From: CAIWHR01 sp963734085 | GTDB lineage: Bacteria; Pseudomonadota; Gammaproteobacteria; Burkholderiales; Casimicrobiaceae | NCBI GenBank assembly: GCA_963734085.1 | Contig: CAVTFT010000014.1 | Location: 248,001 to 312,000 of the forward strand | DNA length: 64,000 nt | Reading direction: 5' to 3' | In this document: piece after piece, positions 8,702-17,683 of the stretch | Layout of the letters: each line of letters starts with the position of its first letter | Position numbering within the stretch: position 1 is the first letter of the stretch | Notes under the pieces: model-generated | Seen by the model: the letters and a program-made list of their open reading frames with translations, nothing else | The model's database searches: none | What the model was told of the DNA's origin: nothing | Made by a program: the position numbers and the translations under genes

Positions 8702-9802
8702 GTGAGATCACCGCCGACGACGCCCCGCGCCGCGCACGATGCCGGCAGGTCGCCGCTGCGCGTTGCACTGCGGCGACAATGGACGATGCGCAGGGGATTC
8801 GCGATCGCGCTGGCGGCATCGATTGCGTTGCATCTTGCGTTGTCGGTGATGCGCATCGAGCCGGCGGCGCCGCCCGACACACCGCCGCTGCAGGCGACGA
8901 TCACCGAGCTGCCACCGCCGCCGAAACCCGCGGTGGTGGCGACGGCGAAGCCGAAAGCAAAGGCGCGACGCGTGACGGCTCCGGTGGCGCCGCCGGCAAC
9001 GCCGCCCGACGCCGCGCCCGTCGCGCGTGACGAGACGCCCGCGCTGATCGATCCGACACCCGAGGCGATCGCTGCCGGACCGGAGCCTCCGGCCGTTCCG
9101 GTCGACGTTGCGGATGTCGCATCGGCATCGAGCGCGCCGGAACATGCTCCGGACACGCTGCCGCCGCGGGTCGACCTCGTCTACCGGGGATTTCTGGGAA
9201 CGCACGGCTTCGAGATCGGCAATGCGGTCTACCGCTTCGAGCATCACGGCAACGAATACCGGATATCGACGATCGGCAAGCTGTCCGGCCTGCTCGCGCT
9301 GTTCTTCCCGGGGGAAGCGAAGCTCGAGAGTCGCGGGTTCATCACGACGGCGGGGCTGCAGCCGCTCGAGTTTTCGTTCGAGCGCACGAGCCGCCACCGG
9401 CGCGAGGCCGCGCAATTCGACTGGGAAGCCGGGATGGTCACGCTGCAGGACCAGAACACCACTGCGCTCGAGCTGCCGACGTTCGATGCGTTGTCGATCA
9501 TGTGGCAGTACTACTTCACGCCGCCCTCGACCACCGAAGTGACGTTCAGCCTCGCGACAACGCGCCGCGTCAATCGCTACACCGTCACGCGCGACGGCGA
9601 GGAGCGAATCGCCTGGGGCGAAGGCGAGATCGACACCGAACGCTGGCATCACAGGAGCGAGGATGGCCGCCTCGAAGGGTATGCCTGGCTCGCACCGGCG
9701 CTGCATTACATTCCCGTCAAGATCCGCTATATCGGTCCGCGCGCGACTTTCGAGGCGCTACTGGATTCCATTCGCGTCGACGAAGCGCTTGCGCAACGAT
9801 GA
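8702..9802 (+). CDS. DUF3108 domain protein with N-terminal anchor
   Basis: The 366-residue protein has one hydrophobic helix (RRGFAIALAASIALHLALS), a Pro/Ala/Lys-rich linker to about residue 150, and a C-terminal DUF3108 beta-rich domain expected in the periplasm. The start taken is GTG 8702; ATG 8786, just before the membrane helix, is equally plausible. DUF3108 proteins often follow purN in betaproteobacteria; the molecular role is not established. The stop overlaps the next start as ATGA. Confidence 0.8.
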   Translation: MRSPPTTPRAAHDAGRSPLRVALRRQWTMRRGFAIALAASIALHLALSVMRIEPAAPPDTPPLQATITELPPPPKPAVVATAKPKAKARRVTAPVAPPATPPDAAPVARDETPALIDPTPEAIAAGPEPPAVPVDVADVASASSAPEHAPDTLPPRVDLVYRGFLGTHGFEIGNAVYRFEHHGNEYRISTIGKLSGLLALFFPGEAKLESRGFITTAGLQPLEFSFERTSRHRREAAQFDWEAGMVTLQDQNTTALELPTFDALSIMWQYYFTPPSTTEVTFSLATTRRVNRYTVTRDGEERIAWGEGEIDTERWHHRSEDGRLEGYAWLAPALHYIPVKIRYIGPRATFEALLDSIRVDEALAQR

Positions 9803-11343
9803 GCACCGCCGGGCCGCCCGGAACGCCTGCGCGAGCAGGGCGAAAACGAGGACACCCGCGCGAGCAGGGCGAAGCCAAGGCCCGCAGGGCGCGTCTGCGA
9901 GCGCGGGCGGTGGCGGACCCCGAGGTGCAACGAGACGAACCCGAAAGTCCGGAGGCCACGCCGAAGGGCGCGTCTGCGAGCGCGGGCGGCGGCCGACCAC
10001 AGGACCAAATGCCAAGCGACGATGGATCCGGAGGACGCGCTCGGCCGCCTCGGGCGGGGCGGCGCGAAGCGACGCTCGGGGGGAGCCGTACAGGGCTGCG
10101 GGCGAACCTGCTGCAACGCCTCGCCGCCGCGATTGCCGACATCCGGCCGCTCGCCGCGCCCGCGGATAAGCTGTTGCATCACTTCTTTCGCCGGCATCCC
10201 GAAATGGGGCAGCAGGACCGCGCGTTCGTCGCCGACGGCGCGTATGCGTACCTGCGGCGGCGCCGCTCGCTGGAAGCGCTTGCGGAGACGACGGACCCGT
10301 GGCGCCTCGCGCTCGCCGTGACGACGCGCGAGCTCGGACGCAGCGTGCGCGAGCTGGAAGGCCTGCTGAAGGAGTCCGACGCGCTCTGGCTGCGCGCCTT
10401 CAAGTCGCGCCTCGCGACGGCGCTCGATCCTGCCGTCGCCGCCGATCTCCCCGACTGGCTGTGGACGCGTCTCGGTGAAGCGTATGGGGACGACGAGCGT
10501 GCGGCGCTCGCTCGCGCGTGGCAGGCGCCGGCGCCGCTCGACCTCCGCGTAAACCCGGCGAAGACGAATCGCGACGCCGCGCGTGGCGCGTTGGCCGCGT
10601 CGGGGATCGAGGCGAAGCCGACCCCCTACTCGCCGCTGGGACTGCGCGTGCCGGGACGCCCGGCGCTCGCGCGACATCCGCTGCTGCTGGACGGCTCGCT
10701 CGAGGTGCAGGACGAAAGCAGCCAGCTCGTCGGCTACCTCGTCGCGCCGAAGCGCACCGACATGGTCGTCGATTTCTGCGCCGGAGCGGGTGGCAAGACG
10801 CTGCTCCTCGGCGCGCTGATGCGCTCGCACGGCCGGCTCTACGCGTTCGACATCATGGCAAAGCGGCTCGCCAACCTCAAGCCACGTCTGGCGCGCTCGG
10901 GACTCTCGAACGTACATCCGCAGCTTCTTGCAAGCGAGCGCGACGCGAAGATCAAGCGCCTCGCCGGCAAGATCGATCGCGTGCTCGTCGATGCGCCATG
11001 CACCGGCTTCGGCACGCTGCGAAGAAATCCCGATCTCAAGTGGCGACAAGCAGAGACTGCAGTCGCCGAGCTCGCGCGCAAACAACAGACGATTCTCGCG
11101 GCAGCGGCGACGCTCGTGAAACCGGGAGGCCGGCTTGTCTACGCGACGTGCAGCGTACTGCCGGACGAGAACGAGGCGGTCGTCGCCGCGTTCCTCGGCG
11201 CGCATCCGCAGTTCGCGCCCGGCGACGCCGCTGCGGAGCTCGCGCGCGCGGGCATCGCGCTCGATACCGGCCCGATGTTGAAGCTTCTTCCCCATCGGCA
11301 CGGGTGCGACGGGTTCTTTGCCGCAGTACTCGAAAGAGCGTAA
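9799..11343 (+). CDS. RsmB/NOP-family rRNA cytosine-C5 methyltransferase
   Basis: The C-terminal 300 residues carry the SAM fold of m5C RNA methyltransferases: VVDFCAGAGGKTLLL (motif I), DAPCTGFGTLRRNPDLKW with the motif IV cysteine, and LVYATCSVLPDENEAVV with the catalytic motif VI cysteine. The preceding region is NusB-like helical. The likely substrate is a cytosine in 16S rRNA. Starting at ATG 9799 (overlapping the upstream stop) gives 514 aa, but the first 70 or so residues are encoded by the dispersed GC-rich repeat. An in-frame ATG at 10009 would give about 444 aa, nearer the usual length. Confidence 0.87.
   Translation: MSTAGPPGTPARAGRKRGHPREQGEAKARRARLRARAVADPEVQRDEPESPEATPKGASASAGGGRPQDQMPSDDGSGGRARPPRAGRREATLGGSRTGLRANLLQRLAAAIADIRPLAAPADKLLHHFFRRHPEMGQQDRAFVADGAYAYLRRRRSLEALAETTDPWRLALAVTTRELGRSVRELEGLLKESDALWLRAFKSRLATALDPAVAADLPDWLWTRLGEAYGDDERAALARAWQAPAPLDLRVNPAKTNRDAARGALAASGIEAKPTPYSPLGLRVPGRPALARHPLLLDGSLEVQDESSQLVGYLVAPKRTDMVVDFCAGAGGKTLLLGALMRSHGRLYAFDIMAKRLANLKPRLARSGLSNVHPQLLASERDAKIKRLAGKIDRVLVDAPCTGFGTLRRNPDLKWRQAETAVAELARKQQTILAAAATLVKPGGRLVYATCSVLPDENEAVVAAFLGAHPQFAPGDAAAELARAGIALDTGPMLKLLPHRHGCDGFFAAVLERA
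9818..10095 (+). repeat. Dispersed GC-rich repeat, copy 2, inside a coding sequence
   Basis: The segment contains GCGAGCAGGGCGAAGCCAAG, GGGCGCGTCTGCGAGCGCGG and GGCGGCCGAC blocks also present at 55.4-55.7 kb. All lie in one open frame continuous with the downstream methyltransferase. It translates as Ala/Arg/Gly-rich low-complexity sequence. Confidence 0.7.
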
Positions 11344-11394
11344 GCGCGAATGCCGCGGAAGCTTACCGCTCGCGAATTCCGGTAGACTTTCGCG

Positions 11395-12708
11395 GTGCTC
11401 ACTCCAGTCGATTTAAGCCATTACGAATCCGCGCTGGCGACACCGGCGGGATGGTTGGACTTAGGACTGGTCGCTGTCTGCGTTGCCGCAGGCTGGCTGC
11501 TCGATCGGCGGGTGAGTCTCAAGTCCGAGTCCAGCGCCACCGTCGTCAGGGCCGGCCTCGGCAGTGTGAACCGGGTGCTGCTGCCGGTGACGACGTTCGT
11601 GCTGCTGCTCGTCGCCGACGCGGTGTTCCGGCATTGGCAGCCGCCGTTCTTCATTTCGATCGCGCTGCCGCTGACCGCTGCGCTCGCGCTGATCCGCCTC
11701 GTCGTGTACGCGCTGCGCGGGCTGTTCGGGAGACCCGCGTGGCTTCCCGTTTCCGAGCGCGTGGTCTCGTTTGCGATCTGGGTGCCCGTGCTTCTCTATT
11801 TCAGCGGAATCATGCCCGGTCTGCGCAGTGAGCTCGACGCCCTGCAGATCCCGCTCGGCAGCAAGCACGTCTCGGTCTTTGAAATCCTCAAGGGAGCGGT
11901 GGTCGTCGTGGTGACCATCGCGGCCACGCTGTGGCTGTCGGGCGTCTTCGAGCAGCGGCTCGCACGTGCTCCGAATCTCGACAGCAACGTTCGCGCGGTC
12001 CTCGCGAAGGCGATCCGTGCGCTGCTGCTGGTTTTCGGCCTGCTCTTCGCGCTCCAGGCCGTCGGCGTCGACCTCACGCTGCTCACCGTGTTCGGCGGCG
12101 CGCTGGGCGTGGGCATCGGCCTCGGCCTGCAGAAGCTCGCGAGCAACTACATCTCGGGGTTCACGATCCTGCTCGACCGCTCGATTCGACTCGGCGACAT
12201 GATCACCGTCGACAATCGGCACGGCGTCGTCACCGCAGTGACCTCGCGCTACGTGGTCGTGAGGAGCCTCGACGGCGTCGAAGCGATCGTCCCCAACGAC
12301 ACGCTGGTGACGACGACGGTCCTCAACCATTCGTATACGTCGAAGGACATCCGCGTCGGCATCCCCGTGCAGGTGAGCTACGACAGCGACGTCGATCTCG
12401 CGCTGAAGCTGATGGCGGAGGCCGCCGCGATCGAACCTCGGGTGCTGAAGGCGCCGAATCCTCCCGCGGCGTTCATCGTGCGCTTCGCCGACAGCGGCAT
12501 CGACCTCGAGCTCGGCGTGTGGATCAGGGATCCGGAGCAGGGCCAGCTCAATGTCAGAAGCACGATCAACCGCGCGATCTGGCGGGCCTTCCAGGCCAAC
12601 GGCATCAGGATTCCCTACCCGCAACGGGAGATGCGGATCGTCAATCCGGCCACCACGGCGGAGCTGCCCGCAGCCGGCCATCGCGAGCCCGAGGATTCGC
12701 CGCGCTGA
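11395..12708 (+). CDS. Mechanosensitive ion channel, MscS family
   Basis: The 437-residue protein starts at GTG and has about five hydrophobic helices. The pore-lining helix, with Gly/Ala packing GGALGVGIGLGLQKLASN, is followed by the MscS beta domain (SGFTILLDRSIRLGDMI, then IVPND). The C-terminal alpha/beta domain is complete. MscS channels open under membrane tension to release solutes during hypo-osmotic shock. It is longer than E. coli MscS (286 aa) because of extra N-terminal helices, like medium-sized paralogues. Confidence 0.9.
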   Translation: MLTPVDLSHYESALATPAGWLDLGLVAVCVAAGWLLDRRVSLKSESSATVVRAGLGSVNRVLLPVTTFVLLLVADAVFRHWQPPFFISIALPLTAALALIRLVVYALRGLFGRPAWLPVSERVVSFAIWVPVLLYFSGIMPGLRSELDALQIPLGSKHVSVFEILKGAVVVVVTIAATLWLSGVFEQRLARAPNLDSNVRAVLAKAIRALLLVFGLLFALQAVGVDLTLLTVFGGALGVGIGLGLQKLASNYISGFTILLDRSIRLGDMITVDNRHGVVTAVTSRYVVVRSLDGVEAIVPNDTLVTTTVLNHSYTSKDIRVGIPVQVSYDSDVDLALKLMAEAAAIEPRVLKAPNPPAAFIVRFADSGIDLELGVWIRDPEQGQLNVRSTINRAIWRAFQANGIRIPYPQREMRIVNPATTAELPAAGHREPEDSPR

Positions 12709-12801
12709 CGTACGGTACAACTCGGCGGATTTTCGGCCAACCCCCTCTTTTTTTGTGAAAAATTGCTTGCTTTAGCGCAAAGCGGAGCCCATTTCACAGG
12801 G

Positions 12802-12807
12802 TATAAT
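12802..12807 (+). promoter_or_regulatory. Probable sigma-70 -10 box of desaturase gene
   Basis: A perfect TATAAT occurs 60 bp upstream of the desaturase ATG, downstream of an AT-rich patch (12740-12775). The -35 region at the proper distance is poor, so an activator or another -35 may be needed. Confidence 0.5.
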
Positions 12808-12866
12808 GCGCCCTCGCTCCACCAAGCCTCGGATGGTCCGATGCCGGAGCCGTTCCCGGGAACCCC

Positions 12867-14078
12867 ATGTTCTTCGATTTCCTCTCCTTCGCCGCGCAGG
12901 GTCTGATGCCGCTGCCGTGGTGGGGTTACATCGTCGTCGCGTTTTCGCTGACGCACGTCACGATCGCCGCCGTGACGATCTACCTCCATCGCCATTCGGC
13001 ACACCGCGCGCTCGACCTCCATCCGGTCGTCAGCCACTTCTTCCGCTTCTGGCTCTGGCTCACGACCGGAATGGTCACGAAGGAATGGACGGCGATCCAC
13101 CGCAAGCACCACGCGCGCGTGGAAACCGACGAAGACCCGCACAGCCCGCAGACGCGCGGCATCCGCACGGTGCTCCTCCGTGGGGCCGAGCTCTATCGCG
13201 ACGAAGCGAAGAACCGGGAAACCCTCGAGCGCTACGGCAAGGGCACTCCCGACGACTGGATCGAGCGCAACCTCTACACGCGCTATTCGTGGGAAGGCGT
13301 CGGCCTGATGCTCGTCATCAACCTCGTGCTGTTCGGTGCGCTGGGCGCCACGATCTGGGCGGTGCAGATGGCGTGGATCCCGATCATGGCCGCGGGCATC
13401 GTCAACGGCATCGGCCACTGGTGGGGTTACCGCAATTTCGCCTCGGCCGACGCGTCGACGAACATCGTGCCGTGGGGCATCATCATCGGCGGCGAGGAAT
13501 TGCACAACAACCATCACGCGTACGGCTCGTCGGCGAAGCTCTCGTCGCGCTGGTACGAATTCGACCTCGGCTGGACGTACATCCGGATTCTCGCCACGCT
13601 GCGCCTTGCGACGGTGCGCAAAGTCGCCCCGAAGCTCCGCGTCGTGCGCACCGGCAAGGCGGCGCCCGACCTCGCCACGTTGCAGGCGGTGATCACGCAC
13701 CGGTATGCGGTCGCGACGACCTATGCGCGGACGTTGAAGGAGACTTGCGCGGTCGAGTTGAAGGCGTTGCGCGCCCGGGTCGGCCGCAGCGAGCTCGCCC
13801 ATGTTCCGAGCATGCGCCGGCTGAAGCGCTGGCTGTCGGGCGACGGCGTCGATGCGTTGCGCGAGCCCGAACGGGCGACGCTTGCCAAGGCGCTCGAGAC
13901 GAGCAAGGCGCTCTCGACCATCTACGCAATGCGCCAGGAATTGAACGCGCTGTGGGAACGGTCGACCGAGTCGAGCGAGCAATTGCTGGCGCGGCTGCAG
14001 GACTGGTGCCATCGCGCCGAGACGTCGGGAATCGCCCCGCTGGCGCAGTTCTCGCTGCAGTTGAAGCGCTACGCCTGA
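12867..14078 (+). CDS. Acyl-CoA/fatty acid desaturase (delta-9 type)
   Basis: The 403-residue membrane di-iron enzyme has all three histidine clusters: HRHSAH at 41-46, HRKHH at 78-82 and HNNHH in the second half, with hydrophobic helix pairs between them. It introduces a cis double bond into acyl chains, adjusting membrane fluidity. The 110 or so residues after the catalytic part are helical and charged, longer than in minimal desaturases. It stands alone between a promoter and a terminator. Confidence 0.92.
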   Translation: MFFDFLSFAAQGLMPLPWWGYIVVAFSLTHVTIAAVTIYLHRHSAHRALDLHPVVSHFFRFWLWLTTGMVTKEWTAIHRKHHARVETDEDPHSPQTRGIRTVLLRGAELYRDEAKNRETLERYGKGTPDDWIERNLYTRYSWEGVGLMLVINLVLFGALGATIWAVQMAWIPIMAAGIVNGIGHWWGYRNFASADASTNIVPWGIIIGGEELHNNHHAYGSSAKLSSRWYEFDLGWTYIRILATLRLATVRKVAPKLRVVRTGKAAPDLATLQAVITHRYAVATTYARTLKETCAVELKALRARVGRSELAHVPSMRRLKRWLSGDGVDALREPERATLAKALETSKALSTIYAMRQELNALWERSTESSEQLLARLQDWCHRAETSGIAPLAQFSLQLKRYA

Positions 14079-14100
14079 CGGACGTCTCGTCCGGACAGAA

Positions 14101-14127
14101 AGGGCCCGCATCCGGCGGGCCTTTTTG
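14101..14127 (+). terminator. Rho-independent terminator of desaturase
   Basis: GGCCCGC at 14103-14109 pairs with GCGGGCC at 14115-14121 over a 5-base loop and is followed by five T residues, 25 bp after the stop codon. Confidence 0.88.
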
Positions 14128-14262
14128 TTGGCGGATCCCGCGAATGCATCGGCCGGCCGTGTGTAGCGAGTCGAGCCGCTTGACACGGAGCTTCCGGGGA
14201 ACCAACTTACGTAACGCCGCTGAAGAGAAATCCCGTGGAGGAGGTCGGGGAGTCTTTCAGCG

Positions 14263-14307
14263 CAAGACACTGGGTTCTCCGCCCCCGATTACCCCCTCGG
14301 GGGCAGG
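14263..14307 (+). repeat. REP-like palindrome with conserved tail
   Basis: AAGACACTGGG is followed by a palindrome whose arms GCCCCCGA (14281-14288) and TCGGGGGC (14297-14304) pair perfectly. The tail is shared with copies at 31.2, 35.5 and 35.85 kb. It lies in the gap before cbpA. Confidence 0.55.
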
Positions 14308-14360
14308 CTCTGCGCGGGAACGATGCGACGCAAGGCAGCGTCGGCTGAAGGAGCGCTTCT

Positions 14361-15299
14361 TTGGAATTCAAGGACTACTATCAAACGCTGGGCGTCGCGC
14401 GCGAGGCCACCGCCGAGGAAATCAAGAAGGCGTTCCGCAAGCTCGCGCGCAAGTATCACCCCGACGTGTCCAAGGAGGCCAACGCCGAGGCGCGGATGAA
14501 GGACGTGAACGAGGCCTACGCCGTCCTCTCGGATCCGGAGAAGCGCGCGGCGTACGATCAGCTGGGGCGGAGCCACCACGCGGGTGAAGAATTCCGGCCG
14601 CCGCCCGATTGGGATGCCGGCTTCGAGTTTTCCGGGCCCGGCGTCTTCGGCGGAGAACATGCCGACTTCAGCGATTTCTTCGCCGAATTGTTCGGGCGCC
14701 AGGCGGGGCGCGGTGCTCGTTTCCGTGCCCGTGGCGAGGATCACCACGCCAAGATCCTGCTCGACCTGGAAGACGCGTATCGGGGCGGGGCTCGTGTCGT
14801 GACCCTGCGCGTTCCGCGCGTCGATGACGAGGGGCGCCTGACCCTCGCTGAACACAGCCTCGACGTGCGGATTCCGAAGGGCGTCCACGAAGGTCAGGTC
14901 ATTCGCCTCGCGCGGCAGGGAAGTCCCGGTGCAGGTGGCGGCGAGCCTGGCGATCTGTACCTCGAAGTGCATTTCAATCCCCACTCCCGCTACCGCGTCG
15001 AAGGGCGTGACGTCTACGCGACCTTGCGCGTCGCGCCGTGGGAGGTGGCGCTCGGCGCGACGGTCCGGACGGCGCTGCCCGATGGCGAGGTCGACGTGCG
15101 CGTGCCCGAAGGCTCGCAGACCGGACGCAAGCTTCGCCTCAAAGGACGCGGCATTCCCGCGGGTGAGCCGGGGGACCTCTATCTCGTGCTGGAGGTCGTT
15201 CTGCCTTCGGCCAAAACACCGAAGGCGCGCGAGCTGTATCAGGCGATGGCGCGCGAGCTCGCCTTCGATCCGCGCCACGATCCAGGAGCCTCGACATGA
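14361..15299 (+). CDS. cbpA: Curved DNA-binding protein, DnaJ-class co-chaperone
   Basis: The 312-residue protein has an N-terminal J domain with the HPD tripeptide at 33-35, a short Gly/Phe-containing linker, and two beta-sandwich substrate-binding domains, without the DnaJ zinc finger. CbpA recruits and stimulates DnaK and also binds curved DNA in the nucleoid. The start is TTG, preceded by AAGGAG at good distance. The last codons overlap the cbpM ATG (ATGA), which couples it to its inhibitor. Confidence 0.93.
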   Translation: MEFKDYYQTLGVAREATAEEIKKAFRKLARKYHPDVSKEANAEARMKDVNEAYAVLSDPEKRAAYDQLGRSHHAGEEFRPPPDWDAGFEFSGPGVFGGEHADFSDFFAELFGRQAGRGARFRARGEDHHAKILLDLEDAYRGGARVVTLRVPRVDDEGRLTLAEHSLDVRIPKGVHEGQVIRLARQGSPGAGGGEPGDLYLEVHFNPHSRYRVEGRDVYATLRVAPWEVALGATVRTALPDGEVDVRVPEGSQTGRKLRLKGRGIPAGEPGDLYLVLEVVLPSAKTPKARELYQAMARELAFDPRHDPGAST

Positions 15300-15613
15300 C
15301 GACGCACGAGCACGACGCGCTGCTGCTGGACGATGCGCTGATCGGCCTCGAAGAGCTTGCCGGCAATTGCAGCGTGACCCACGAATGGATCATCGAGCAT
15401 GTCCGCGCCGGTGTGCTGCTCGACGCCGCGGACCCGGACCCATCGCGCTGGTCGTTCACGAGCCGTGACCTGCTGCGGGCTCGCTATCTCTGCACCATAG
15501 AGCGCCGTTTCGACGCGAATCCCGAGCTCGCGGGACTCGTTGCCGATCTGGTCGAGGAGCTCGAACGGCTCCGGGTGCGGTTGCGGCGGGAGGGGCTTCA
15601 GTTGGACGAGTGA
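15296..15613 (+). CDS. cbpM: Chaperone modulator CbpM
   Basis: The 105-residue MerR-like helical protein overlaps cbpA by 4 bp. In E. coli, CbpM binds the CbpA J domain and blocks both its co-chaperone and DNA-binding activities. Family features are the N-terminal LLDDALIGLEELA-type segment and the C-terminal helix RRFDANPELAGLVADLVEEL. Function is assigned from family and gene pairing. The 114-bp tandem array starts right after its stop. Confidence 0.88.
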   Translation: MTTHEHDALLLDDALIGLEELAGNCSVTHEWIIEHVRAGVLLDAADPDPSRWSFTSRDLLRARYLCTIERRFDANPELAGLVADLVEELERLRVRLRREGLQLDE

Positions 15614-16131
15614 CGGAGCGCGCGCTTCGCGCCTGGGCTCGGCCAGAGGGCCTCGCCCGCCTCTCGAACGGCCTCCGCACCGCCGCGTCAACTTCACTTT
15701 CGTGTTGTCGGCCGCGGTCGCTCGTTCGGCGACGCGCGCTTCGCGCCTGGGCTCGGCCCTGTGGCCTCGCCCGCCTCTCGAACGGCCTCCGCACCGCCGC
15801 GTAAACTCCACTCTCGTGTTGTCGGCCGCGGTCGCTCGTTCGGCGACGCGCGCTTCGCGCCTGGGCTCGGCCCTGTGGCCCCGCCCGCCTCTCGAACGGC
15901 CTCCGCACCGCCGCGTCAACTCCACTTTCGTGTTGTCGGCCGCGGTCGCTCGTTCGGCGACGCGCGCTTCGCGCCTGGGCTCGGCCCTGTGGCCCCGCCC
16001 GCCTCTCTCACGAACGGCCTCCGCACCGCCGCGTCAACTCCACTTTCGTGTTGTCGGCCGCGGTCGCTCGTTCGGCGACGCGCGCTTCGCGCCTGGGCTC
16101 GGCCCTGTGGCCTCGCCCGCCTCTCTCGCGA
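15614..16131. repeat. Tandem array of a 114-bp GC-rich unit
   Basis: The anchor CGCGCTTCGCGCCTGGG starts at 15621, 15735, 15849, 15963 and 16081, giving periods of 114, 114, 114 and 118 bp. The last step holds a 4-base insertion. Each unit includes TGTTGTCGGCCGCGGTCGCT. Copies differ at only a few positions. The array fills the whole gap between the convergent cbpM and rpmG genes. No gene is supported inside it. Confidence 0.93.
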
Positions 16132-16287
16132 CTACTTGAGCTTCGTCTCCTTGTACATGACGTGCTTGCGGGCGACGGGATCGAACTTCTTGATCTCCAT
16201 CTTTTCCGGCATGTTCTTTTTGTTCTTCATCGTCGTATAGAAGTGGCCCGTGCCGGCCGACGATTCGAGCTTGATCTTTTCGCGCAT
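16132..16287 (-). CDS. rpmG: 50S ribosomal protein L33
   Basis: The 51-residue protein starts MREKIKLESSAGTGHFYTT and ends YKETKLK, a complete L33. It is the form without the zinc-binding cysteines. It follows rpmB by about 37 bp, the usual rpmB-rpmG operon. The stop lies two bases beyond the 114-bp tandem array. Confidence 0.96.
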   Translation of the reverse strand: MREKIKLESSAGTGHFYTTMKNKKNMPEKMEIKKFDPVARKHVMYKETKLK

Positions 16288-16324
16288 GATGGAAGTCCTT
16301 CCGTGGGCGGGGCAACAGCCGCCG

Positions 16325-16561
16325 TCAGACGTGCTCGCCGCGGGCGCGCAGCGTTGCCAGCACCGAATCGATGCCGTTCTTGTCGATCGTCCGCAACGCG
16401 GCGTTGGTCAAGCGCAGGCTGACCCAGCGATTCTCGCTCTCGACCCAGAACCGGCGTTGCTGGAGGTTGGGGAGAAAGCGTCGCTTCGTCTTGTTGTTCG
16501 CGTGCGAGACGTTGTGGCCCACCATCGGGGCCTTTCCGGTGACCTGGCAGACTCGAGCCAT
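16325..16561 (-). CDS. rpmB: 50S ribosomal protein L28
   Basis: The 78-residue protein starts MARVCQVTGKAPMVGHNVSH and contains KTKRRFLPNLQ, the standard L28 sequence. The ATG was chosen because the MARVCQVTGK N-terminus is universal; the frame is open further upstream but that part is not conserved. Confidence 0.97.
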   Translation of the reverse strand: MARVCQVTGKAPMVGHNVSHANNKTKRRFLPNLQQRRFWVESENRWVSLRLTNAALRTIDKNGIDSVLATLRARGEHV

Positions 16562-16709
16562 GGCTCGCTCCTTCGTATTGGGGACTGCGTTGGCGCAAAG
16601 CGGAGGATTATAGCGCGAATTCAGCCCCCGATTCAAGCGGTTATGCCTATCCCTCCGCGGCAGTGGGGCTGGTCTGCTGAGCTCGCATCCGGTGCCAGCG
16701 ATGCGGCAA

Positions 16710-17601
16710 TCACCAGCTGTTCGACGTGGCGCCGTTGTTGGCGGTGTTGACGAAGAAGTACAGGAACTTGTCGGTCAGCGGGTTGTAGGCAAACGTGCTG
16801 ACGTGCACCGCCCCCGGCACGAAATTGACCGGGTTGTTGCACGCCCCGACCCGCATCGTGCCGCGCAGGCTGTCGGGCGGACCGCCCGTGCCCACCACGG
16901 TGCCGTTGTTGACCACCGTCTTGACCGCGCCGAACGGCGGAATCGTCAGCGGCACCGACGTGAACAAACCACCACTCCAGCTTACCCCGTACGCATCACC
17001 CGACCCCGGGTACAGCGCAACCTGGACGCAAATCGAGTCGGCCGTCGTGTTCTGCAGCTCGACATGAAAATCATAGCCATTGGTCGTCCAGCGGCTGTAG
17101 ATCGTGCTCTCCCGCACCCGGATCTGGAAGCTCGGCCCCGCCACCGCCGTCACCGCCACGTACACGCCCCGCTTGTTCTGCGCGTTCCCCGAGCGACGGC
17201 GGCAAGGTCTGCAGCACGCAGCGGTTCCGTCGCTCGCCACCTCCAGCGCCGGCGCCCGCGTGTTCAGCGTGCAGTCGGAATTCGTCTCCGGCGGCGCCGC
17301 CGCCGCCGCCGATCGGACAACGCCACGCTGCCAATCGTGTTCGCCGCCAGGTCGCTCGTCCGGATCGACCACCTCCACCGCGTAGGTCTTCCCCGGCTCC
17401 ACCCCGAACACGAACCAGCGCGCCTCGGCCGGGCTCCCCACCGCCTGCATCAGCGAGCTGCCGTCGGGCACGATCACCCGCGCGTTGGCCGCCGTCGTGT
17501 TGGCCGCCGGACCCACCCGCTGCGCCTGGACCACCCCGACGCCAGGGCCAGCCCGGCGAGCACCACCGCCATCGTCCACGTCGCAACGCTTCGTGCCTTC
17601 A
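16710..17601 (-). pseudogene. Frameshifted secreted protein, paralogue of RCC1-protein C-terminus
   Basis: An ATG at about 17601 encodes the signal peptide MKARSVATWTMAVVLAGLAL. The rest (ARVIVPDGSSL, FVFGVEPGKTYAVEV, YSRWTTNGYDFHVEL, NTANNGATSNSW) matches the last 260 residues of the neighbouring RCC1 protein, but the frame changes about five times. Apparent single-base indels lie near 17534, 17355, 17300, 17226 and 17188. The residues lost from the main frame (DLAANTIGSVAL and NRCVLQTLPPSLG) are found in other frames and align with the paralogue. The dominant frame stays open from 17579 to 16710. It is either a decaying gene or a locally mis-sequenced intact one. The function is unknown. 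Confidence 0.7.
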
Positions 17602-17683
17602 TGATTCGGTCCTTTCCGAGTATCGAGCGAGATCTTTCATCGTGCCTGCACTATTGCAACCATCTGCTGATCCGTCAATCCCG

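Noticed and set aside
15614..16131. 114-bp tandem array considered as a CRISPR array
   Set aside because: Whole units are conserved, with no variable spacers and no short repeat unit.
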